A stretch of DNA of 58,696 bases from Sphingobacterium endophyticum (lineage in GTDB: Bacteria; Bacteroidota; Bacteroidia; Sphingobacteriales; Sphingobacteriaceae): contig NZ_SMMI01000020.1 in the NCBI RefSeq assembly GCF_009733535.1, positions 1 through 58,696 of the forward strand. Reading direction: 5' to 3'. The position numbers were made by a program, and so were the translations under genes. The notes below the pieces were generated by a model that had not been told where the DNA came from, made no database searches, and worked only from the letters and a program-made list of their open reading frames with translations. The stretch's first letter is position 1. Each line of letters begins with the position of its first letter. Positions 1 through 7,291 of the stretch are shown piece by piece.

Positions 1-1433
1 GTTGCAATTAAATTATCTAATCCTCTAAAGTAGATCGTCGGCAACTCATCTATGATAACTGAACTCTTTAATTGTCCCTTTTTGTTAATGAGCTTTACAA
101 TCCTCGAATTGTACAATCCTAACGCTGCGGAATAAATATTTTGTCGGTCGGGATTATTACCAACACACAAAATTTTTGGTTCATTTGGATTATTGATGTC
201 TAAAGAAAAATCATCGCCTGTCATTACCCAATACAACTGCGGGCTAATCATTCTTGACAACGGAATTTTTGCCGATGCAATCTGCCCTTGTAATTGGTCT
301 TGTGCGCCACCTTGCCAAGCATCCATAAAAGGGGACAAATAGTTTTCTAAATCGGGATATGAAGTTAAAATCGTGAAAACATCTGAATACTTCTTGTTCA
401 GCAATTCAATAGCGTGCGGAAAAGTACAAAACTTTCCATCTTCATAAATTTTCAAATACCAAATAATGGCTGCTAGCAAAATAATCGGACTTTCTACAAA
501 GAAATCGCCTTGCTTCTGTATCCAGCTTCGGTTGAGGTTTAGCATTATGGTATAAGCCGCTTCGTAAGCATCGGAAATATCCGTCATAAAATCAGGATTT
601 AATGGATTGCAACGATGGCTCTTTCGTGGGTCGTCAAAGTTGATGACGTAGAATTTCGGCTGAACTTTGTACTTATCGGTATGTTTCAACAAATGATTGT
701 AGGCAATTGTAGAAAGGTCATCAAACTTAAAATCGTAGATATACATACTGAAGCCTTTCTCAATCTGTTGTTTGATGTAATTGTTTACGATTGCATACGA
801 TTTTCCAGAACCGGGTGTTCCCAAAACAATAGTTGCCCGGAAAGGATTGACGATATTTATCCAGCCGTCATTCCATTTATTTTTATAATAAAACTTGGTA
901 GGAAGATTGACAGAATATTCGTTTTCCATCAGTTTGGTTTCCTGCTGAAAACTCTCATTTTCATTATTGAAAACATCGTCCATAAGGTTAGTACGGAGTA
1001 ATCGGCTCATCCATACACCTGCCATCAGCAAGGCGATATAACCTAATGAGATAGTAAGAATATACAGGAATGTGCCTATTACTGGAGATAGCTTTAAGAA
1101 TGGTGTGTTCAGAAAAAACAGCACAAAGCCAATCCCCAAAGCCACGTAAATTTTAGACCAGGTTATTTTTTCATTCTTTACACCCTTTGTACCTAAACAG
1201 CTTAATGCCAATAATACTAAAGCAAATACTTTGGTATATAAGGTATGCGAAAACAATCCTGCTGTTCGCTGAAAATTGCCTAATATTTTGTTGATTATTT
1301 CTAAAGTCCAGCCACGTTCTATAAAGAAACCGTAGCAAAACCAATAAAGGTGCATTAGTACCAAAAGGATACTTACTGCCCTCATAAAAGCCATTATTTT
1401 GGCTAAACCTCTTAAATCGTCTTCTCCCTGCAT
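1..1433 (-). CDS. mobC: MobC, conjugative coupling protein (T4CP), 3' end cut by window edge
   Basis: VirD4/TraG-type coupling ATPase that would link the relaxase-DNA complex to the mating pore at the inner membrane. The reading frame stays open from ATG (1433-1431) to the window edge. The N-terminus carries several hydrophobic segments and the motif YWFCY at about residues 30-34, the signature of the Bacteroidota MobC N-terminal domain. Walker A GTPGSGKS is near residue 205, and a Walker B-like strand VIIDELP lies about 20 residues before the window edge. It follows mobB by about 100 bp and runs in the same direction. Family assignment is firm; the C-terminus lies outside the window. Confidence 0.93.
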   Translation of the reverse strand, partial: MQGEDDLRGLAKIMAFMRAVSILLVLMHLYWFCYGFFIERGWTLEIINKILGNFQRTAGLFSHTLYTKVFALVLLALSCLGTKGVKNEKITWSKIYVALGIGFVLFFLNTPFLKLSPVIGTFLYILTISLGYIALLMAGVWMSRLLRTNLMDDVFNNENESFQQETKLMENEYSVNLPTKFYYKNKWNDGWINIVNPFRATIVLGTPGSGKSYAIVNNYIKQQIEKGFSMYIYDFKFDDLSTIAYNHLLKHTDKYKVQPKFYVINFDDPRKSHRCNPLNPDFMTDISDAYEAAYTIMLNLNRSWIQKQGDFFVESPIILLAAIIWYLKIYEDGKFCTFPHAIELLNKKYSDVFTILTSYPDLENYLSPFMDAWQGGAQDQLQGQIASAKIPLSRMISPQLYWVMTGDDFSLDINNPNEPKILCVGNNPDRQNIYSAALGLYNSRIVKLINKKGQLKSSVIIDELPTIYFRGLDNLIA

Positions 1434-1480
1434 TATTTTTTAGTTTTAATGTTCGGGAGTGAATTTAAAGGCTCTACTTA

Positions 1481-1530
1481 GTGGCTATAAGAATGTGGCA
1501 GTCAATGGCGGTGCGTGGCAGTGTTTGGCT
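1481..1530 (-). repeat. Dispersed ICE repeat, copy A
   Basis: On the minus strand this mobB-mobC gap contains GCCAAACACTGCC (1517-1529), then CGCCATTGACTGCCAC and TTCTTATA. The core recurs at 3574-3586, 3594-3606 and 5962-5974. A longer relative lies at 9921-9973. It is in sense orientation just upstream of mobC. Confidence 0.7.
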
Positions 1531-1535
1531 GATTT

Positions 1536-2822
1536 CTATTTTTGACCTCTTTGGCGGTTTCTTTTTTTCTTCATCTTATTGGCAAAATCCTGTTCCTCGT
1601 AATCTTCGCCCTGTGCTTCGGGCAATAAACCGCCTAATGCCTCAATCAAACCGTCTTCGTGTTTTTCGGCATTTAAGAAATCGAAGAAATGATGAGGTTC
1701 TTCCGCAGGAAGATCTGCATCATTTGGTCTTGATATTTTCGATTGTAGTTCAACTGGCTCTTTAATCCCAGATTTTATATTATTATTCCAATAATCATTA
1801 AAAGTATTGGCAGAAAGTTCTTTTCCCAATCGTGAACCATTCCAAACTGTCTTAGAATTGTGGTCAATAAAAGTTATTCCGTAAATACGTCCTGTATCAT
1901 TTCTCCTAACCACTACATTAATCCCTTGTTCGACTAACTTTTTCTTAAAACTCATTTCATCGTTCGTTGATTGTAAAGCAATGTTTACAGCAGATTTTAA
2001 AGTTTTTTGAACAGGATTATTTTTTAATGCAATTTTACTTTTCTCAAAATGCAATTCCAAAGCTGGAAGTCCAGCACTTTTTCCGAACAAAGAAGCTTTG
2101 AACGGATGACCGGCTTTTTCTCCTTTTTCATTTAATGGAATGTACAATAAACCCTTCTGCATCTTTCCTTGCAATTCGCCCTCTACCTTTTCAGTCGTAA
2201 TATTAAACAAAGAAAGCAAGGCGTTGTATTCTCCCAAAGTCTGAAATTTATAATAATTCGGCAGGTGGCGGACTACTGAAGCAATCTGACTTTTTACATT
2301 GCCTGCTTTATAATCAACCGGACTGAAAACCTTGCCATTCTGCTTGTGTTCTTTATCGGTTGCGGGTATCAATCCGTGTTTCCTTTCGAGTTCACGGCAC
2401 ACATTCATAGACCGCATTTTTTCAAACTTGTCAGAGATTTTTTTACCATTCTCGTCCACACAAACCGATACGATATGAATATGACTGCGGTCAATATCCG
2501 TGTGTTTGAAAACTACAAAAGGCTGTTCACCGTATCCCATTTCCCGCATATACTGCTCAGCCATTTCCCGATATTTTTCATCGCTTACCTTATCATTCGG
2601 GTCGGGATTGAGCGAAATATGCAAAGTATGTTTTTCAGTATTGCGGTTCGCTATCAAATAAGAAGCAAAAGATTGGGCTAATTGAGCAACGGAATATTTT
2701 CCATTTGCAGTTTCAATCAACTTATTGGTAAACAAAATTTTTCCATTTTCATTCTCCACTTTCAGCTGATTGTACCCCAATGCTCCGTATAAATTTCCAC
2801 TTCTTCCGATTTTCGCTATCAT
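1536..2822 (-). CDS. mobB: MobB relaxase/mobilization nuclease
   Basis: Relaxase of the MobP-like/BfmC family that would nick oriT and pilot the strand into the recipient. It has 428 residues. The three-histidine metal site is visible as HTDIDRSHIHIV (H107, H114, H116), preceded by the conserved strand HTLHISLNP near residue 65. The N-terminus MIAKIGRSGNLYGALGYN resembles family starts, supporting this initiation codon. It lies 8 bp downstream of mobA, so the two are probably co-transcribed, with mobC next. The C-terminal tail is acidic then strongly basic, as is common for DNA-bound relaxases. Function is by family homology. Confidence 0.93.
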   Translation of the reverse strand: MIAKIGRSGNLYGALGYNQLKVENENGKILFTNKLIETANGKYSVAQLAQSFASYLIANRNTEKHTLHISLNPDPNDKVSDEKYREMAEQYMREMGYGEQPFVVFKHTDIDRSHIHIVSVCVDENGKKISDKFEKMRSMNVCRELERKHGLIPATDKEHKQNGKVFSPVDYKAGNVKSQIASVVRHLPNYYKFQTLGEYNALLSLFNITTEKVEGELQGKMQKGLLYIPLNEKGEKAGHPFKASLFGKSAGLPALELHFEKSKIALKNNPVQKTLKSAVNIALQSTNDEMSFKKKLVEQGINVVVRRNDTGRIYGITFIDHNSKTVWNGSRLGKELSANTFNDYWNNNIKSGIKEPVELQSKISRPNDADLPAEEPHHFFDFLNAEKHEDGLIEALGGLLPEAQGEDYEEQDFANKMKKKRNRQRGQK

Positions 2823-2830
2823 TACTAAGA

Positions 2831-3265
2831 CTATTTTTTCAGATGTTTTGCTTCAAATTCTTCGGTTATCTGAATGATTTTTTGGCACAGCATTGCCATT
2901 TCAGCCGTCTGTTTTTCCAATTTGTATAGAAACGCCGCTGCTTTTTTCTCGGAAAAATTCTTGTACAGCAGCTTTACAATCTGGTTATAATTAACGCCTA
3001 CTGAACGAAACTGACTGTGAAACGAGGTCAACCGCATATAAAAATCAACTGTTCCTTTATCAATTTTAACCGATTTCATTTCCTTATTAAACAGCAGGAA
3101 AATGATAAACTTTGCTTTATTGGGCATTCCCGATGCTTCAAAAAGCGATAAAAGTTTGGCGTTTTCTTCGTCCGTAAGACGAAAAACGTGGCGGTGGATG
3201 CTTGGGTCGGTCTTAGCTCTCCGTCCGCCCTTATTCTGTTTTTTGTTATTGTTCTCGTTCATCAT
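2831..3265 (-). CDS. mobA: MobA, relaxosome accessory protein
   Basis: Small basic mobilization protein (144 residues) of the Bacteroidota MobA family, expected to bind oriT and help load MobB. The N-terminus is rich in Asn/Lys/Arg (NNNKKQNKGGRRAK) and is followed by a segment around HVFRLTDEENAKLLSLF that looks like a ribbon-helix-helix DNA-binding fold. The remainder is helical (VNYNQIVKLLYKNF). It is the first gene of the leftward mob operon, immediately downstream of the hairpin at 3329-3384, the usual position relative to oriT. The exact fold is inferred, not tested. Confidence 0.88.
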   Translation of the reverse strand: MMNENNNKKQNKGGRRAKTDPSIHRHVFRLTDEENAKLLSLFEASGMPNKAKFIIFLLFNKEMKSVKIDKGTVDFYMRLTSFHSQFRSVGVNYNQIVKLLYKNFSEKKAAAFLYKLEKQTAEMAMLCQKIIQITEEFEAKHLKK

Positions 3266-3328
3266 AAATCAATTTTAAATTCACACAAAAACGCTGACTT
3301 CGGAAGGCGTTTTTTAAGCTCCCGGCAG

Positions 3329-3384
3329 GGCAAGTTGTTTTGAGGCACTAACTCGGTTTCGAGTGCCTCAAAACACAACTTGCC
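3329..3384. other. Strong hairpin upstream of mobA, candidate oriT/relaxosome site
   Basis: A 21-nt arm at 3329-3349 (GGCAAGTTGTTTTGAGGCAC then T) is complementary to 3362-3384, apart from a two-base bulge in the right arm, around a 12-nt loop. The hairpin sits about 65 bp upstream of the mobA start between the divergent mob and tra operons, where oriT lies in related elements. A nick site was not identified. A transcription-related role is possible. Confidence 0.55.
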
Positions 3385-3570
3385 GTGTTCCGTTGAACAC
3401 AAAAATCCGTCCGCCAAAAAAGGCGGAACCGGATTAAATGTAACAGGGAAAAACGGCTCGATGCCGTTCCCGTTACCCTCCGATTTGTCAAAAGTCTTTT
3501 GCATAAATCCGTTAATAAAAATTATTGTACAAAGTAAAGCCCTGTTTACGAAAGCATTGTGCTGTATAGC

Positions 3571-3606
3571 AGTGCCAAACACTGCCTTTGAACGCCAAAC
3601 ACTGCC
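3571..3606 (+). repeat. Dispersed ICE repeat, copy B (tandem core)
   Basis: GCCAAACACTGCC occurs twice, at 3574-3586 and 3594-3606, exactly 20 bp apart, which is two helical turns. The stretch 3571-3600 matches 5959-5988 inside traD at all but about two positions. It lies between the oriT-like hairpin and traA, in traA orientation. Confidence 0.75.
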
Positions 3607-3609
3607 ACA

Positions 3610-4010
3610 TTGATAAACTCCTTTGTTTATCTCTTTTTATTTGTACCAACAAAAGGAAGTAAGTGTATAGATAGTTATGCAGGTAACAACATAAGTACCT
3701 AACTACCGAAGTAAGTAATCAAGCAAACAGGTACATAGAAAAGTACCTGTTCAGATACCTGTTTATGTTGTTCTGTATGCACAAGTGCAAGTATTCAGGT
3801 AAGTAGGTCTGCTTGTACATATCTACTTATCTGCCTACCGATGTAGGCGTGTATTCAAGTACATAGATAGGTTGGTCTATGGGTAAATAATTACGTACGT
3901 AAATAAATCGGTGCATAGCAACATACTTAAATACAGAGGTGTCTATCTGCGGACATAAGCATTTACGCATATAGGTAATGGAGTATATAAATAATTAAAT
4001 AAATAGAGAT
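3610..4010. promoter_or_regulatory. Repeat-rich gene-free region upstream of traA
   Basis: About 400 bp with no credible ORF. It is dense in short variants of GTAC, TACCT, ATAGATAG and CTACTTAT. A palindrome AACAGGTAC (3726-3734) / GTACCTGTT (3743-3751) has 9-bp arms and an 8-nt spacer. It is nested inside a second inverted repeat, AACAACATAA (3685-3694) / TTATGTTGTT (3763-3772). The position in front of a ParA-type gene makes it a candidate partition-type centromere or operator array. No consensus promoter was assigned with confidence. Confidence 0.5.
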
Positions 4011-4778
4011 ATGAGTACAAAACACAAAACAGTATTTATCGCCTTTTCTTCTCAAAAAGGCGGTGTCGGCAAAAGTACATTCACCACACTTGCTGCAAGT
4101 ACCCTGCATTATCGTTTAGGTTATAATGTAGCCGTATTTGATACGGATTTTCCACAGCACAGCCTGATGAAAATGAAAGAACGTGACCTTAAAATGGTAA
4201 TGGGAAACGAAGCCCTGAAGAAACAGGCGTATAATCAATTTATGACCATAAACAAAAAGGCGTATGAGATTATACAGCACGGGGCTGATAGTGTATTAGA
4301 AAAAGCCCAGGAATATGTAAACGCTTCTCCTGTTCCGATTGATGTTATATTCTTCGATTTACCCGGAACCGTGAACACACCCGGCATTCTTAAAGCGTTG
4401 GCAGGAATGCACCACATTTTTACTCCCATCACGGCAGACCGTGTGGTAATGGAAAGTACGCTTGTTTTTACACAACTTTTAAAGGACGTGATTATGAAAC
4501 AAGGTGAAACTTCCATTAAAACAATTAACCTGTTTTGGAACCAAGTGGACGGCAGGGAAAGTACACCATTATATGAGGTATATAACAGCCTTATCCGCCA
4601 ATTAGGATTAAGCCTGATGCAGAGCCAAATCAAGAGCAGTACACGCTTTCGTAAAGAAAGCGAAGTGAACAGCAAAACCGTTTTCCGCTCCACGCTATTG
4701 CCTCCCGACGAACGGTTGATGAAAACCTGTCAGTTAAACCTGTTTATGAACGAATTTTTAAAAATCATTCAATTATAA
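4011..4778 (+). CDS. traA: TraA, ParA-family ATPase
   Basis: ParA/MinD-type ATPase (255 residues) encoded first in the rightward tra block of Bacteroidota conjugative elements. The deviant Walker A motif is QKGGVGKST (residues 15-23). The Walker A' region VAVFDTDFPQHS and the Walker B strand VIFFDLPG follow. Members of this family position DNA or complexes; the specific role of TraA in transfer is not established. It starts after a repeat-rich leader and is followed 5 bp later by the first DUF3408 gene, so the block looks like one operon. No ParB-like gene lies beside it. Confidence 0.9.
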   Translation: MSTKHKTVFIAFSSQKGGVGKSTFTTLAASTLHYRLGYNVAVFDTDFPQHSLMKMKERDLKMVMGNEALKKQAYNQFMTINKKAYEIIQHGADSVLEKAQEYVNASPVPIDVIFFDLPGTVNTPGILKALAGMHHIFTPITADRVVMESTLVFTQLLKDVIMKQGETSIKTINLFWNQVDGRESTPLYEVYNSLIRQLGLSLMQSQIKSSTRFRKESEVNSKTVFRSTLLPPDERLMKTCQLNLFMNEFLKIIQL

Positions 4779-4783
4779 GCCCT

Positions 4784-5227
4784 ATGGAAAAAGGAAACAA
4801 GAAAAGGGTTACTCCCGATATAAACGAAGAACTTATGATGAGCCTTATGGTGGATGGTATCAAAAAGGATGGCATAAAACTACCTCCTGAGCCCGTAAAA
4901 GAACCCAAAAAGGAAAGTGAAGTTGAGGAAACAAAACAACAGGCTGACCGAAACAAAGTCACGGTTAGAGAAAAGAACAGAACAAGGCGAAACGCTGAAA
5001 CCGATTACGAAAATATCTTTTTCAAAAAAACCGACACCAATGCCCGTGACGGAAAAACGGTCTATATACGACCGGAATTTCATGAAAAGCTGACACGCAT
5101 TATTCAGGTGATTGGCGAAGATAAGATTAGTATATACGCTTATCTGGACAATCTGCTGGACTACCATTTTCAGGAATTTGGCGAACAGATTACCAAGAGC
5201 TATAACGACAAGTATAAACCCATTTAA
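4784..5227 (+). CDS. DUF3408 conjugation protein, copy 1 (TraB-like)
   Basis: Protein of 147 residues with a charged, probably disordered N-terminal half and a C-terminal DUF3408 domain beginning near GKTVYIRPEFHEKLTRI and ending YNDKYKPI. Bacteroidota elements carry one or more such proteins beside TraA; ribbon-helix-helix-like DNA binding is suspected from the short YIRP strand followed by helices. It is the first and longest of three adjacent paralogues sharing the pattern YxRPExHExLxRI and YLDNxLxxHF. Its exact function is unknown. Confidence 0.85.
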   Translation: MEKGNKKRVTPDINEELMMSLMVDGIKKDGIKLPPEPVKEPKKESEVEETKQQADRNKVTVREKNRTRRNAETDYENIFFKKTDTNARDGKTVYIRPEFHEKLTRIIQVIGEDKISIYAYLDNLLDYHFQEFGEQITKSYNDKYKPI

Positions 5228-5238
5228 TAATTGGAGAT

Positions 5239-5511
5239 ATGGAAAAGAGCAATAAAGCGACCAGAGCAAAGAAGACAAACAAATCGTATTCTTCTAAATT
5301 CCTTAAAAGGAACACACTGAAAGGAAGAGGCGATAAATCTATTTATGTCCGTCCCGAATACCACGAAAGGCTTACCCGGATAGTGAAGATTATCGGTGCG
5401 GGAGAAATCCCACTGTACGCCTATTTGGATAATATCTTAAAGCACCATTTTGAGTTGCATTCCGAAGAAATTCTCGAAGATTATAACAAGAATAATAAAC
5501 CTATTCTATAA
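5239..5511 (+). CDS. DUF3408 conjugation protein, copy 2
   Basis: A 90-residue paralogue of its neighbours, consisting of a short basic lead and the DUF3408 core (KSIYVRPEYHERLTRIV, then YAYLDNILKHHF). It begins 11 bp after the previous gene. The ending (NKNNKPIL) aligns with the ends of the other two copies. The long acidic N-terminal region of copy 1 is absent, so this is essentially a single-domain version. It probably forms dimers with DNA-binding character by analogy, without direct evidence. Confidence 0.82.
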   Translation: MEKSNKATRAKKTNKSYSSKFLKRNTLKGRGDKSIYVRPEYHERLTRIVKIIGAGEIPLYAYLDNILKHHFELHSEEILEDYNKNNKPIL

Positions 5512-5522
5512 AGTATTTGATT

Positions 5523-5795
5523 ATGAAAAATTTATTTAAGAAAAAGGCACAACATAAAAGCACCGCACAATATAGTGCCAGGTTTTTAGCCAATCGGTTT
5601 CCGTCCGGTCGTAACGGTAAGGTCGTTTACATACGTCCCGAATACCACGAAAGATTGCTCCGTATTGTACAAGTAACAAGGGAGGAAAAAACAACGCTCT
5701 ACTCATACATTGACAATATTCTTGAACACCACTTCAAGGAGTTCGGGGAAGATATTACAGATTATTTCAACGACCATTTTAAACCCATTTTGTAG
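5523..5795 (+). CDS. DUF3408 conjugation protein, copy 3
   Basis: Third tandem DUF3408 protein (90 residues from ATG 5523; a TTG at 5517 would add two residues). Core GKVVYIRPEYHERLLRIVQV followed by YSYIDNILEHHFKEFGEDI. It is more like copy 1 than copy 2 in the stretch HHFKEFGEDIT versus YHFQEFGEQIT. It sits 2 bp before traD, consistent with translational coupling. The likely role is as an accessory transfer or regulatory DNA-binding protein; this is inference. Confidence 0.82.
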   Translation: MKNLFKKKAQHKSTAQYSARFLANRFPSGRNGKVVYIRPEYHERLLRIVQVTREEKTTLYSYIDNILEHHFKEFGEDITDYFNDHFKPIL

Positions 5796-5797
5796 CT

Positions 5798-6433
5798 ATG
5801 GAAATAGTAATTGTGATATGCCTACTGATAGTCATTGTCCTGCTATTGCAGGATAAGATTGTCATTCATAAAAGGTCGAAACAAGAACCTCCGCAGAAGA
5901 AAGCCAATCCGAACCTGCCCGATATTATGGGGCAACCAAAACCCGTAGAACGCCTTTCAGTGCCAAACACTGCCAATGAACGCCAAATTCAGGAACCGGA
6001 GATAAACCCTGCTAATTTAGACATTGAATACGACGAAAATGAAAGCGTAGGTATTCAAATTCCGCAGGAAGAGCTGGACGAAGTTTTCAGAAATATACCT
6101 GATTTGGAAGAAGAGGAAGAAGAATGGAACAGGTACGGAATATCCGGTGGCGATGACGGTTTTGCCCAAGGGGTTACCTTTGAAGAACTAAGCTCCGTGG
6201 GGGTGTTGCTCCAAAAAGAAGAATTGGAACCAGCCCAAAAGGAAACAGCGATAGCAATAGTTCAAAAAATACAGGGAACCGAATTATTCAGCCTATTGGA
6301 AAATTCTATGGAAGATGCTTCCCGAAGAATAGCCGAGCTTTTGGATAGTACCCTTTCATCTGAAACGGAAGCCGGTTCTTCCACTTTGCGGAAAAGTGAT
6401 TTGAGTGATTTTGACATTGGGGAGTTTGTGTAA
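5798..6433 (+). CDS. traD: TraD, membrane-anchored conjugation protein
   Basis: Protein of 211 residues with one N-terminal membrane helix (IVIVICLLIVIVLLLQ) followed by a Lys/Arg stop-transfer region and a long, very acidic cytoplasmic domain. This layout and position match the TraD slot of Bacteroidota ICEs, whose function is undefined. A run of Glu (LEEEEEEW) and many Ser/Glu suggest a largely disordered segment. Codons for SVPNTANERQ coincide with the dispersed repeat copy C. It is the last gene of the first tra block and is followed by a strong terminator. Confidence 0.75.
   Translation: MEIVIVICLLIVIVLLLQDKIVIHKRSKQEPPQKKANPNLPDIMGQPKPVERLSVPNTANERQIQEPEINPANLDIEYDENESVGIQIPQEELDEVFRNIPDLEEEEEEWNRYGISGGDDGFAQGVTFEELSSVGVLLQKEELEPAQKETAIAIVQKIQGTELFSLLENSMEDASRRIAELLDSTLSSETEAGSSTLRKSDLSDFDIGEFV
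5959..5988 (+). repeat. Dispersed ICE repeat, copy C, inside traD
   Basis: Contains GCCAAACACTGCC (5962-5974) and a second partial core starting GCCAAA at 5982, with the same 20-bp spacing as copy B. Over 30 positions it differs from 3571-3600 by about two central bases plus the end. It is in frame within traD. Confidence 0.7.
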
Positions 6434-6453
6434 AAAAATAGAAGATTTTAAAT

Positions 6454-6487
6454 GAGCCTGAAATTTAGTTTTTCAGGCTCAATTTTT
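6454..6487 (+). terminator. Rho-independent terminator after traD
   Basis: GAGCCTGAAA (6454-6463) pairs perfectly with TTTCAGGCTC (6471-6480) and is followed by AATTTTTT. It separates the rightward traA-D block from the convergent metal cassette, whose last gene ends at 6494. A-rich sequence on the other side means it could act in both directions. Confidence 0.85.
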
Positions 6488-6493
6488 TCTCAC

Positions 6494-7288
6494 TCATTTC
6501 GCCAACTTCAATATTCTGTATGCCCCCCTTGCCACAACTAAGAATACAATAGCTCCGATAATCAAATCGGGATAGCTTGAATTGAGCCAATGAACCAAAA
6601 GCCCTGCAACGATAACACCCGAATTGATAATAACATCGTTTGATGTAAAAATCATAGTTGCCTGTATGTGGGCTTCTTTGCTTTTGTTCTTTTGCAACAG
6701 GTAAAGACAAAATATATTTGCCATTAGTGCCAAAACAGAAACGATAATCATAGTTTGAAAATCGGGCATTTTTTCAAAGCCTAAAAAACGCCTGATAACT
6801 TCAACAAAACCAATAACAGCCAATAGGATTTGAAAGTACCCTGCAAATTTGGCGATGTTGTTTTTCCTTGCTATTGTTCCACCCACAGCGAATAAAGCCA
6901 AAGCATAAACGATACTGTCCGCAAGCATATCCAAACTATCAGCTACCAAACCCATTGAATTGGAAAAAATGCCAAACACCATTTCCAATCCAAAGAAAAC
7001 GAAATTAATAATCAGTACAGTCCAAAGTAGTTTCCGTTGGTTATTATTTGTATCTGTTTCAAAAATTGCATTGCTTTCTTCAGTTGAAATCAATGTAGTA
7101 TTCAGGTTTAGTGTTCCCAAAGCCGTTAAAATCGGGTCGGGATTTCCATTGTGATAAACGTTCAGCTTTCTGTTTGGAATATCAAACTCTAATGATTTTA
7201 CCGTATCAAAGTTTTGCAGTTTCATACGGATTAACTGCTCCTCACTTGGGCAATCCATTTTTGTAATATTGAATATTGTTTTGTTCAT
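6494..7288 (-). CDS. Cation diffusion facilitator (CDF) transporter with N-terminal HMA-like domain
   Basis: Inner-membrane divalent metal efflux protein (264 residues). Residues 1-75 resemble a heavy-metal-associated domain with KMDCPSEEQ, retaining a single Cys (C13) instead of CxxC. Six hydrophobic helices follow. TM2 carries the metal-site pattern DSLDMLADS, and TM5 carries TSNDVIINSG in place of the usual HxxxD. The C-terminal cytoplasmic dimerisation domain typical of YiiP-type CDFs is missing. It lies 3 bp downstream of the TonB-dependent receptor gene, so both are probably one unit exporting or handling the same metal. Zinc, cadmium or cobalt cannot be told apart from sequence. Confidence 0.85.
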   Translation of the reverse strand: MNKTIFNITKMDCPSEEQLIRMKLQNFDTVKSLEFDIPNRKLNVYHNGNPDPILTALGTLNLNTTLISTEESNAIFETDTNNNQRKLLWTVLIINFVFFGLEMVFGIFSNSMGLVADSLDMLADSIVYALALFAVGGTIARKNNIAKFAGYFQILLAVIGFVEVIRRFLGFEKMPDFQTMIIVSVLALMANIFCLYLLQKNKSKEAHIQATMIFTSNDVIINSGVIVAGLLVHWLNSSYPDLIIGAIVFLVVARGAYRILKLAK

Positions 7289-7291
7289 CTT

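Noticed and set aside
3262..3582. Minus-strand frame of 106 codons upstream of mobA
   Set aside because: It runs through the oriT-like hairpin and the tandem repeats, has no protein features, and its codons mirror the inverted repeat.
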